DNA of 64,000 bases, taken from positions 596,559 through 660,558 of the forward strand of contig CAWFJG010000029.1 in the NCBI GenBank assembly GCA_963816065.1. Reading direction: 5' to 3'. The stretch comes from Roseiarcus sp963816065. GTDB lineage: Bacteria > Pseudomonadota > Alphaproteobacteria > Rhizobiales > Beijerinckiaceae. The position numbers and the translations under genes were made by a program. How positions within the stretch are numbered: position 1 is the first letter of the stretch; each line of letters begins with the position of its first letter. Below the pieces are notes generated by a model. It had not been told where the DNA came from, did not search any database, and saw only the letters and a list, made by a program, of their open reading frames with translations. Below are positions 57,149 to 64,000 of this stretch, one piece after another.

Positions 57149-57497
57149 CCATCAGGCCGGGCTCGATCGTGCCTTCCACGCCCTCGCCGATCCGACCCGA
57201 CGAGCGATCGTCGAGCGGCTCGCCCGCGAGCCCACGTCGGTCAGCGCATTGGCGCAACCTCTCGCCATGTCGCTTCCGGCGGTGATGCAGCACCTGGCGG
57301 TGCTCGAGGCCTCTGGGCTCGTCCGCTCGGAAAAGTCGGGCCGCGTGCGCATGTGCCGGGTTGAGGCGGAGGCGCTGAGCCTCGCCGAACGTTGGATCAA
57401 CGACAGGCGGACCGAGTGGGAAAACCGCCTAGACCGGCTGGGGGACTATCTCGCCAAGGAAGGCAACCTCGAGAAGGAAGGAAATACGAATGAATAA
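57141..57497 (+). CDS. ArsR/SmtB-family transcriptional regulator
   Basis: The protein has about 118 residues of winged-helix fold: LDRAFHALADPTRRAIVERL, SVSALAQPLAMSLPAVMQHLAVLEASGLVRSEKSGRVRMCRVE. There is no metal-binding CxC motif, so it belongs to the metal-independent ArsR group that is paired with AHSA1/SRPBCC genes. The start at 57141 fits the family N-terminus; 57126 is the alternative. The stop overlaps the next gene by eight bases. Confidence 0.88.
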   Translation: MLNHQAGLDRAFHALADPTRRAIVERLAREPTSVSALAQPLAMSLPAVMQHLAVLEASGLVRSEKSGRVRMCRVEAEALSLAERWINDRRTEWENRLDRLGDYLAKEGNLEKEGNTNE

Positions 57498-58431
57498 ATC
57501 CGCCGCCAAGACGCTGAAGCCGGTTCAAGTCTCGCGCACGTTCCACGCCTCGCGCCAGCGCGTGTACGCGGCGTGGAGCACGGCCGACGCCGTCAAACGC
57601 TGGTTCGCTCCAACCGGCTTCACCATCCCCGAAGCGAGGGTCGAGCTCAGAGTGGGCGGACCGTTCGAGGTGCTGATGCGTTCGCCGGCCGGCGAAGAGC
57701 ACTGGGCGCGGGGCGTCGTCAAGGAGGTCGCGCCGTTCGAGCGGCTGGTGATCGACTTCACGGTCGAGGAGCCGAACGGGCGCGGCCTCTTCCGCGCGCT
57801 CACTGAAGTCGTCTTTTCCGAGACGCTCGGCGGAACGCTGCTCGATGCGACCCAAAGCTACACGGTCATCGACCCCGAGGCGGCCTGGATGCCGGAAGGG
57901 GCGCCGCAAGGCTGGGCGCAGACGCTCGACAATCTCTCCACGGAGGTCTTGCGGATCGAGAGGACGCGTTCCGTGTCGCACGGCGTCTTCTCGGTCGAGC
58001 GGACCTACGACGCTTCGGTCGAGCGCGTCTGGCGCGCGCTGTCCGACCGGGAGGCCAAAGCCAAATGGTTCGGCGGAACGGTCGGCGAGTGGACCGAGAT
58101 CGAGCGAGCGATGGATTTCCGCGTCGGCGGCGCCGAGCGCGCCAAGGGCCGCTGGAAGAACGGCGTCGTCTCCACCTTCGACGCGGTCTATCACGACATC
58201 GTTCCCGATCAGCGCATCGTCTACAGCTATACGATGCATCTCAACGACGCGAAGATCTCCGTCTCGCTCGCCACCATGGAACTCAAGGCCGAGAGTTCCG
58301 GCCGCACGCGCCTGAAGGTGACGGAACAGGGCGCCTTTTTGGACGGCTACGACGACGATGGCTCGCGCGAGCGCGGCACCGCGTTCCTGCTCGACAAGAT
58401 CGGCGCGTCGCTCAGCATCGCTAAGGCGTGA
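57490..58431 (+). CDS. Tandem AHSA1/SRPBCC-domain protein
   Basis: The protein has 313 residues with two SRPBCC (START-like) domains. Domain 1 covers about 13-155 (VSRTFHASRQRVYAAWSTAD, VKRWFAP) and domain 2 about 165-310 (FSVERTYDASVERVWRALSD, AKWFGG). Such proteins bind hydrophobic ligands and are usually encoded beside ArsR-type regulators, as here with an overlap. The ligand is unknown. The tandem arrangement in one chain is less common than a single domain and may be a fusion of two adjacent genes. Confidence 0.85.
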   Translation: MNKSAAKTLKPVQVSRTFHASRQRVYAAWSTADAVKRWFAPTGFTIPEARVELRVGGPFEVLMRSPAGEEHWARGVVKEVAPFERLVIDFTVEEPNGRGLFRALTEVVFSETLGGTLLDATQSYTVIDPEAAWMPEGAPQGWAQTLDNLSTEVLRIERTRSVSHGVFSVERTYDASVERVWRALSDREAKAKWFGGTVGEWTEIERAMDFRVGGAERAKGRWKNGVVSTFDAVYHDIVPDQRIVYSYTMHLNDAKISVSLATMELKAESSGRTRLKVTEQGAFLDGYDDDGSRERGTAFLLDKIGASLSIAKA

Positions 58432-58467
58432 CCGCGCTATCCGTACGATCGGCTCCGGGAGCGCTCG

Positions 58468-58608
58468 TCAGAGCGTGACCAGAAGCCGCACCCCGAGCGC
58501 AGCGGCGTACATAAAGATCGCGACGTATGCCGCGGCGGCAATTTTGCCTAAGGCGACCAGGATGAGCGGATCGTCGGGCATTTCAGACCTATCAGGAATG
58601 TCAGGCAT
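58468..58608 (-). CDS. Very small single-helix membrane protein
   Basis: The possible product has 46 residues: an acidic N-terminus MPDIPDRSEMPDD, then a hydrophobic helix to the end (LILVALGKIAAAAYVAIFMY and onward). The second Met (58581) has AGGT at a suitable distance and may be the real start. It is convergent with the AHSA1 gene. Coding status rests on composition and hydrophobicity only. Confidence 0.4.
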   Translation of the reverse strand: MPDIPDRSEMPDDPLILVALGKIAAAAYVAIFMYAAALGVRLLVTL

Positions 58609-58802
58609 GAGAACATCGCAGTTTACGAGACCTGGTCGGTATGAAATCTGAGCCGACCCAAATCTGTTCCTCCAGTCTTAAGATCTCCGCCAAAGCGGCC
58701 CGCTCCGCAGGCGTAGCCGATGACGGCCTCCGGGCGCTTGCGCCGCCATGGCCCGCTCGGCAATACTCGGGCGAACACCTCAGGTAGCCGAGGACGTGCG
58801 CC

Positions 58803-59620
58803 ATGACAGAGCAACCGATCATGACTCTCAACGACGGCGTCGCGATGCCGCAATTCGGGCTCGGAGTCTTCCAGACCTCGCCAGACACGACCGCCGACGT
58901 CGTGCGGCAGGCGGTCGCCGACGGCTATCGCCTCGTCGACACCGCCGCGATGTACCGCAACGAGGAGGGCGTTGGCGAAGCGCTGCAGGACCGGCCGGAT
59001 GTGTTCGTCACGACCAAGCTCGGCAACCCGGATCATGGCTACGACAATACGCTGCGCGCTTTCGACGCCAGCGAGAAGCGGCTCAAGCGCAGGCCGGTCG
59101 ATCTCTACCTCATCCACTGGCCGCGGCCGCGCGTCGACCTCTATGTCGAGAGCTGGAATGCGCTTGTCCACCTCCAGCGCGAAGGCCGGATTCGCTCGAT
59201 CGGCGTCTCCAACTTCAACCGCGACCATCTGGAGCGGATCGTCGGCGAAACCGGCTTCACGCCCTCGGTCAACCAGATCGAGCTTCATCCACGTTTCCAG
59301 CAACTGGCCCTGCGCGCCGTCCACGACAAGATGGGGATCAAGACGGAATCCTGGAGCCCGCTCGGGCGGGGCGCTTTCTCGCCGAACCGGTGATCGCGGC
59401 CATCGCGGCCAAGCACGGCAAGACGCCGGCGCAGGTCGTCATCCGCTGGCATCTCGACAGCGGCCTGATCGTGATTCCGAAATCCGTCCGTCCGGAGCGC
59501 TTGAAGGAGAACATCAGCGTGTTCGACTTCCAGCTCGACGACGACGACATGCAGCGCATGCGGAGCCTCGATAAACCGGGCGGACGCATGGGTCCCGATC
59601 CGGACACGGCGGCGTTCTGA
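58803..59620 (+). CDS. Aldo/keto reductase, one frameshift
   Basis: The first frame reads MTLNDGVAMPQFGLGVFQTS, RLVDTAAMYRNEEGVGEAL (catalytic Asp and Tyr), VFVTTKLGNPDHGY (Lys), DLYLIHWPRP (His), IGVSNFNRDHL and VNQIELHP. It stops early at 59393. A missing base near 59372 joins it to a second frame with LAEPVIAAIAAKHGKTPAQV, IRWHLDSGLIVIPKSVRPER and the C-terminal KPGGRMGPDPDT. The corrected protein is about 272 residues, the normal length. NADPH-dependent carbonyl reduction is expected. Confidence 0.85.
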
Positions 59621-59753
59621 GCGACGTCGGGCTTGCCCCTGACGCGCTCCCCGTCGGCCAGCCGGCGCGGCGCGCCGCGAAGCGACGCCAGCCTCGAAGC
59701 TCTCCGTGAAAGGGGCGGCCGGAGGCGCGCCGGGCCTTCCACTCCGGCTCGCG

Positions 59754-61010
59754 CTAACTCCGCGACAAGATCGCCACAGCACGGTCGAACTGGGGATCGG
59801 CGCCGGCCGCATAACGGCGATCGAACGGGACGGCGATGGTCGGCTCGACCCCGACGCCCTCCAGCCGCTGCCCGTCGACCAGAACGTCCTCGACCGCCAG
59901 CAGCAGCAAACCTTGGTCGCCGATCAGGAAGGCCATCGCCGCGAGCACGGCGCCCTCGGTGCGGGCGCCGACCAGCGGCCCGAGCCGATATTCCTTAAAT
60001 CCGAAGGCGAGCACCTCCTTGCCGCTCCGGGTGCCGCCATTGATCAAGGCGGCGACAGGCTTGCGCCACTTGGCGCCGACGGTTTCCGTCTCGCCGTCGC
60101 GGTCCGCCACCTGCATGGTTGGCGAGCGGGCGTTGAAGAGATCGAGATACCAGGGCTGCGCCCCGCCCCAGCCGTCGCGCAGATCCCAGACCAGCGCGTC
60201 CGCGTCCTTGAGCGGCCCACCGGCAATCAGATCCTCGAGCGCGCCCTGATAGCGGCGGCTGGCGTAGGACCAGACGTGGACATAGCCGATCCGCATGCCG
60301 CCGTTGGCGACGACGACGCGCGCGCTGTCCTTGAGACCGCGCAAAAACATGTCGCCTGGCTTCAGGTCCGCCGGCGCGACCGAGACCGCTATCGGGGCGG
60401 CGCCGGCGGCGCGCCGGATCGACAGCGCAACGTCGCCGCCGACCTTGCCGCGAAACGAGCCCACCGGCTCGAACGGCCGGCCTTCGGCCGAAAGGATTTC
60501 GTCCCGAACTCGAAGCCCGGCTTGGTGCGCGGGAGCGCCTTCGATCGCGCCGGCGACGAACAGCCGGCCCTGATCGTCGGTCTCGGTGAGGATCCCGATC
60601 CCCGGATAGGCGATCTCGCCGTCGGGAAAGATCCGTCGCAGCCCGCGGTGTTCGAGCGCGCCGGCAAAGATGTCGGCGAGCTGGTAATAGGCCGGCTCGT
60701 CCCTGGTATAGTAGCGGGTGTGGGAGGCGTTCAGCGTGCCGAGCATTGCGTTGATCGCGCCGGCGAAGTCCGCGCTCGAGCGCGCCGAAGCCGCCTGTGC
60801 GCGGTAGCGCTCGCGCATCGCGGACCAGTCGACCCCGTGCAGACGAGGATCATAGAAACGGTCGCGGACAAGCTCCCAGACCTGATCGAACCCGGCGACA
60901 TCCGGCTCGGCCGTGGCGCCCGGCGCGGCGACGCTCTGGCCCCGTGCGGCCCGGCTCGCGACGATCGAGGTCGCCGCCACATAAGCCAAAAAGTCTCTGC
61001 GCGTCGCCAT
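59754..61010 (-). CDS. S41-family peptidase (C-terminal processing protease-like), exported
   Basis: The protein has 418 residues with a Tat-type signal (TRRDFLAYVAATSIV). A cap region precedes a PDZ domain (about 140-220: GIGILTETDDQGRLFVAGAI, GAPAHQAGLRVRDEIL). The S41 core has IGYVHVWSYAS, LVWDLRDGWGG and the catalytic region INGGTRSGKEVLAFGFKEY with Ser and Lys. Family members cleave unfolded or C-terminal-tagged proteins in the periplasm. The ATG at 61010 is chosen because the signal peptide starts there. Confidence 0.85.
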   Translation of the reverse strand: MATRRDFLAYVAATSIVASRAARGQSVAAPGATAEPDVAGFDQVWELVRDRFYDPRLHGVDWSAMRERYRAQAASARSSADFAGAINAMLGTLNASHTRYYTRDEPAYYQLADIFAGALEHRGLRRIFPDGEIAYPGIGILTETDDQGRLFVAGAIEGAPAHQAGLRVRDEILSAEGRPFEPVGSFRGKVGGDVALSIRRAAGAAPIAVSVAPADLKPGDMFLRGLKDSARVVVANGGMRIGYVHVWSYASRRYQGALEDLIAGGPLKDADALVWDLRDGWGGAQPWYLDLFNARSPTMQVADRDGETETVGAKWRKPVAALINGGTRSGKEVLAFGFKEYRLGPLVGARTEGAVLAAMAFLIGDQGLLLLAVEDVLVDGQRLEGVGVEPTIAVPFDRRYAAGADPQFDRAVAILSRS

Positions 61011-61557
61011 GTCGCCGGAACTCCGAGCTTCCCATACGATTGCCTTCCGCGTCGCAGGACTTGATCGGCAATCCCGGCGCGTTCGTGACCGATCCGCGCA
61101 GGAATCGCGACGAGACAAGGGCGTAACGCCTAAGTCTGCGACGCCCGCGAGCTTATCGAGGAATGATCCAGGGGCGGGAACGCTCGTGCGCCCTGGAACA
61201 TCATTCGACTTCCCCGAGCGCGACCCCTATTGAGGAAAGTCCACGCCTTGCGGCCGCCATAGGACGACCCTCCACAGCGATCCGAGCGAAAATCGATCGG
61301 GATAGTGTTCGTGCAGGGTTCGTCGTTCACGGTAATTATCCGATTTTTAACATAACAATATTATTTGCCTACTACGTTATCATGCATGTATATGTCCATA
61401 CGTATCTGAAATTATACTAATTACATAAAATCTACTCAGGTCTTCCTTGCGTAAGTCAACGCAAATTATATTAAATTGGACTAACCCGCTCCGCGGGAGT
61501 TTGGTGACCAGACAGGCGTAGGCGGCTTGGACGCATTCGAGCGGGGCTGGTCACGCC
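61011..61557. other. Intergenic with an AT-rich island, plus IS target sequence
   Basis: There is no supported gene. From about 61320 to 61490 the sequence is strikingly AT-rich compared with the rest. A CCCGC-TCC-GCGGG hairpin lies at about 61484. The last nine bases (61549-61557, GGTCACGCC) are the left copy of the IS target duplication. Confidence 0.45.
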
Positions 61558-62821
61558 CTCAAGTATCCCCTCATATTCATGTGATGCCGAACGCCTCGGA
61601 GAAGGTTGGATTTTGGCATAGGAGTTCTTGATATCGTTCGATGAGTGGCCGCAGGCGTTGTTCTGGCATGTTGGGGATGAGGTCGTAGAGCAGGCAGCCT
61701 TGGCGGAACAGGGAATGGACGCGGCGCTTGACGGTGCTGGTTCGGAGTTGACGATCCATTCCGAGGCTCTCGCCGGCTGCGCCCAAAATCGTCAACAGCA
61801 GGATGGCGAAGGCGTTCAGGAACAGGAGGCGATCGCGGCGTTGCGGATCGTTGATCCTCAGCGCGCTCATGCCCATTCCGAAGCGCAGGTCCTTGCTGTC
61901 GCGAAAGCTGGGTTCGATGGTCCAGCGTTTGGAATAGAGCTTGATGATCTGAGGGGCGGAGAGCGAGCCGTCGCTGGCGGCCAGATGCCAAGCCTCCTTC
62001 ATGCCGGCCGCCTTGACGCACACGACCGCTCCGACCCTGTGGCGGCCGGCGGTGATTTCCGCGTCGCGCAAGATCCGCGCCCGCCCGCCTTTGCCGACCC
62101 AATCGGCGGCGAACCGGGTCTCGCCGTCGGCGGCGCTGACGTGGATGGCGCCGCGAAAGCGAATGACGTATCGGAAGCCCAGGCTCTCCAGGAATTCGAA
62201 TAACTTGACATCGCCGAAGCCGCGATCGGCCAGGATCGTCACGGCCACGCCCTCGGGCAGGAGCGCCTTCAGGCGGGTTAGGCACAGGTCCTCGAAATCA
62301 TTGCGCTGGTTCTTCAATTCGTCCTTGTCGACCGTCAGCCAGAGGAGCGGGGTGGCCCTTCCGTGGCGGGTGATGAGATGCAGCGCGAGCGTGGACTGAT
62401 TGTCGGCGTCGAAGTCGGTCCAGTCCATCGCCACTACGATCTCGCGCCGCTCGCCCACGACCTCGCGAACCCACGAACCGAACAACTCCCAGGGGACCAC
62501 GCCCGCGTTGCTCAACAACCGATCGACCTGTTTGATCGCGGACTTGGCGAACAGTCCACGCGCCTTCGCGAGCGCCTGGCCGATCAACGAAACCGCCAGG
62601 CATGCCCCGCTCATCACCCCGAGCGTTCCATTGGCCAAAGACAGCACGCGCTTGGCGTGCAAATCGTCGATGAATACGCGGTTCAAGAATTCATGAACGA
62701 AATCAAACCGCTCCTTCGGCGCGCGCATCAATCCCCCAGCCCGCTGATTCCCCATTCAGCCGTGCCAGAACTCCGAAATTCCGGCGTTCTCAAAGTCCCG
62801 AAAAATGAGGGGATTCATGAG
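61558..62821. mobile_element. IS4-type insertion sequence, complete, 1264 bp, 9-bp target duplication
   Basis: Terminal inverted repeats are CTCAAGTATCCCCTCAT (61558-61574) and the reverse complement of 62805-62821 (CTCATGAATCCCCTCAT), matching at 15 of 17. The element is flanked by GGTCACGCC at 61549-61557 and 62822-62830. The repeats, duplication and intact transposase point to a recent insertion. Confidence 0.9.
61577..62728 (-). CDS. IS4-family transposase (DDE)
   Basis: The protein has 383 residues from ATG 62728, with GGGGGA upstream; ATG 62755 adds nine residues. The DDE catalytic triad is visible: VVAMDWTDFD (first Asp), TILADRGFGD (second Asp) and the YSKRWTIEPSFRDSKDL region (Glu of the Y-x2-R-W-x-IE signature). 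The reading frame is intact, so the element may be active. Confidence 0.93.
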   Translation of the reverse strand: MRAPKERFDFVHEFLNRVFIDDLHAKRVLSLANGTLGVMSGACLAVSLIGQALAKARGLFAKSAIKQVDRLLSNAGVVPWELFGSWVREVVGERREIVVAMDWTDFDADNQSTLALHLITRHGRATPLLWLTVDKDELKNQRNDFEDLCLTRLKALLPEGVAVTILADRGFGDVKLFEFLESLGFRYVIRFRGAIHVSAADGETRFAADWVGKGGRARILRDAEITAGRHRVGAVVCVKAAGMKEAWHLAASDGSLSAPQIIKLYSKRWTIEPSFRDSKDLRFGMGMSALRINDPQRRDRLLFLNAFAILLLTILGAAGESLGMDRQLRTSTVKRRVHSLFRQGCLLYDLIPNMPEQRLRPLIERYQELLCQNPTFSEAFGIT

Positions 62822-62916
62822 GGTCACGCCACCACTCTCTAATGTTCTGACAGCCCAGATTGCAGGACGATGCGGCGGCGCGTTCACGCGCACTTCGTCC
62901 CGCAATGGAGCTGTCA

Positions 62917-63795
62917 ATGACCCCGCTTCGCCAACGCATGATCGAGGACATGCAAGTTCGGAACCTCGCCCGGCACACCCAACGCGCCTACCTCCAGCAG
63001 ATCTCACTGTTCGCGCGGCATTTTGGCAAGTCACCCGAGATCTTGGGCCCGGCTGATATCCGGGCCTATCAGCTCCATCTCAGCCAGGAGAAGCAACTCT
63101 CGGCCAGTTCGATATTGGTCGCGGTGGCCGCCATCCGCTTTCTCTACAAGGTCACGCTCGGACGGGGTTGGAGCGTCGACGAGATCATCCCCACCTGTCG
63201 CAAGCCGCAAAAGCTTCCTGCCGTGCTCAGCCAGGACGAGGTCGCCCGGTTCCTCGACGCCGTCGACAGCCGGAAGCATCGCGCCATCCTGACCATCTGC
63301 TACGCGGCCGGCCTGCGTATCTCCGAAGCGGTCCGCCTGACGCCAGCGGCGATCGACAGCCATCGGATGGTCATCTGCGTGGAGGAGGGCAAGGGGCGGA
63401 AGGATCGCTGCGTGATGCTCTCGCCGAGGCTGCTGGAGGTTCTCAGGACGTATTGGCGTGCCGTCCACCCGAAGAATCTCCTGTTTCCCGGCGACATCCC
63501 CGATCAACCGATCTCGACCTTCGCCGTGCAACACGCCTGTAAAAAGGCGCGGCGCCGGGCCGGCATCGCCAAGCCGGTCACCCCTCACTCGCTGCGCCAT
63601 GCCTTTGCCGTCCACCTGCTCGAATCCGGCACGGACTTGCGCACCATCCAGCTGTTGCTTGGCCATCGCAACCTGAGCACCACGGCCCGCTATCTGCGCC
63701 TGGCGACCAACAAGGTGTGCGCCACGGCGAGCCCGTTGGACGCCCTACATTCATCCACTTCAGCGCCACCGCGCCCCACGCCAGCGCCCGCCTGA
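62917..63795 (+). CDS. Tyrosine recombinase (XerC/XerD-like), associated with an IS91-type element
   Basis: The protein has 292 residues. The N-terminal SAM-like domain reads MIEDMQVRNLARHTQRAYLQ and the catalytic domain has CYAAGLRISEAVRLTP (Arg), then HSLRHAFAVHLLESGTDLR (His-x2-Arg), LLLGHRNLSTTARY with the nucleophilic Tyr. The start at 62917 has GGAG upstream. It is followed 11 bases later by an IS91-type transposase, an arrangement known in several IS91-related elements where the recombinase precedes the Y1/Y2 transposase. Confidence 0.9.
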   Translation: MTPLRQRMIEDMQVRNLARHTQRAYLQQISLFARHFGKSPEILGPADIRAYQLHLSQEKQLSASSILVAVAAIRFLYKVTLGRGWSVDEIIPTCRKPQKLPAVLSQDEVARFLDAVDSRKHRAILTICYAAGLRISEAVRLTPAAIDSHRMVICVEEGKGRKDRCVMLSPRLLEVLRTYWRAVHPKNLLFPGDIPDQPISTFAVQHACKKARRRAGIAKPVTPHSLRHAFAVHLLESGTDLRTIQLLLGHRNLSTTARYLRLATNKVCATASPLDALHSSTSAPPRPTPAPA

Positions 63796-63806
63796 ACACT
63801 GGCCCG

Positions 63807-64000
63807 ATGGCCAGCGACACCCCCGAAGTGGCGGATGTGTTCCGCCGCTACGGCGACGCATATCGACAGCAGCACGGCGCCGCTCTCTCCACCGCGCAGC
63901 GTCGCGCTATGACCGCAATCGAGTTGTGTCGCACAGCAGCGCTTGGCGGTCATGTCGAGCAATGCGACAGCTGCGGGCACGAGCGCATCGCCTATAACTC
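63807..64000 (+). CDS. IS91-family transposase, N-terminal part (runs off window)
   Basis: The frame is open to the window end. The protein begins MASDTPEVADVFRRYG and contains QRRAMTAIELCRTAALGGHV, then a zinc-finger start EQCDSCGHERIAYN, which is the N-terminal signature of IS91-type HUH transposases. Only 64 residues are in view, so completeness cannot be judged. Confidence 0.85.
   Translation, partial: MASDTPEVADVFRRYGDAYRQQHGAALSTAQRRAMTAIELCRTAALGGHVEQCDSCGHERIAYN

Noticed and set aside
1..64000. tRNA, rRNA and CRISPR arrays
   Set aside because: No cloverleaf-like sequence, rRNA segment or regularly spaced direct repeats with unique spacers were seen; the three 50-bp repeats near 43 kb are unevenly spaced and not CRISPR-like.

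Overview
The window is GC-rich (AT-rich only in short islands near 20.4-20.7 kb and 61.3-61.5 kb) and reads as the chromosome of an alphaproteobacterium, most likely Hyphomicrobiales (Rhizobiales). The pointers are an RkpA/RkpG-like polyketide/alpha-oxoamine synthase lipid locus, a bufferin (BufABC-DoxX) cluster, a BMP-type nucleoside importer with salvage genes, glcDEF and palindromic intergenic repeats. This placement is inference; no rRNA or tRNA gene was seen.

Layout. 0-1.8 kb: 3' part of a heme-copper oxidase subunit I homologue whose high-spin heme and one CuB histidine are replaced by tyrosine, plus a small membrane protein. 2.1-2.8 kb: HigBA toxin-antitoxin. 3-7.7 kb: cupin protein, uvrC, a lipoprotein, prs. 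7.8-16.3 kb: one tightly packed nucleoside uptake and salvage operon (binding protein, ATPase, two permeases, cdd, PNP, deoA, a 2-hydroxyacid dehydrogenase), then ridA. 17.1-19.7 kb (minus strand): bufA, bufB, bufC, doxX, a copper-binding RiPP system. 20.7-22.7 kb: a large beta-helix protein, probably exported. 22.7-24.1 kb: repeats and gene debris. 24.2-28.3 kb: glcDEF glycolate oxidase. 28.6-52.1 kb: an envelope lipid/polysaccharide region. It holds an outer-membrane polysaccharide export lipoprotein, a 7.4-kb reducing PKS, a glycosyltransferase, a graveyard of IS fragments, a methyltransferase, a CDP-alcohol phosphatidyltransferase, an SDR, a GNAT-like acyltransferase, an alpha-oxoamine synthase, a hydrolase and two lipid-linked sugar transferases. 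52.2-56.4 kb: araBAD. 56.4-61.0 kb: exported protein, ArsR/AHSA1 pair, aldo/keto reductase, S41 peptidase. 61.5-64 kb: an intact IS4-type element with a 9-bp target duplication next to a tyrosine recombinase and an IS91-type transposase that runs off the end.

The most interesting biology is the PKS, alpha-oxoamine synthase, SDR, GNAT and CDP-alcohol transferase set. Together these could build a sphingolipid-like, polyketide-derived membrane lipid or capsule anchor. The bufferin cluster and the degenerate oxidase come next.

A caution on the sequence: at least 13 single-base frameshifts (11 insertions, 2 deletions) interrupt otherwise well conserved genes (ghrA-like, bufB four times, glcF, PKS three times, CDP-alcohol transferase, EI24 protein, araA, aldo/keto reductase). 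Each can be restored by one base. This pattern looks more like residual assembly indels than gene decay, so these genes are annotated as probable functional genes with frameshifts.
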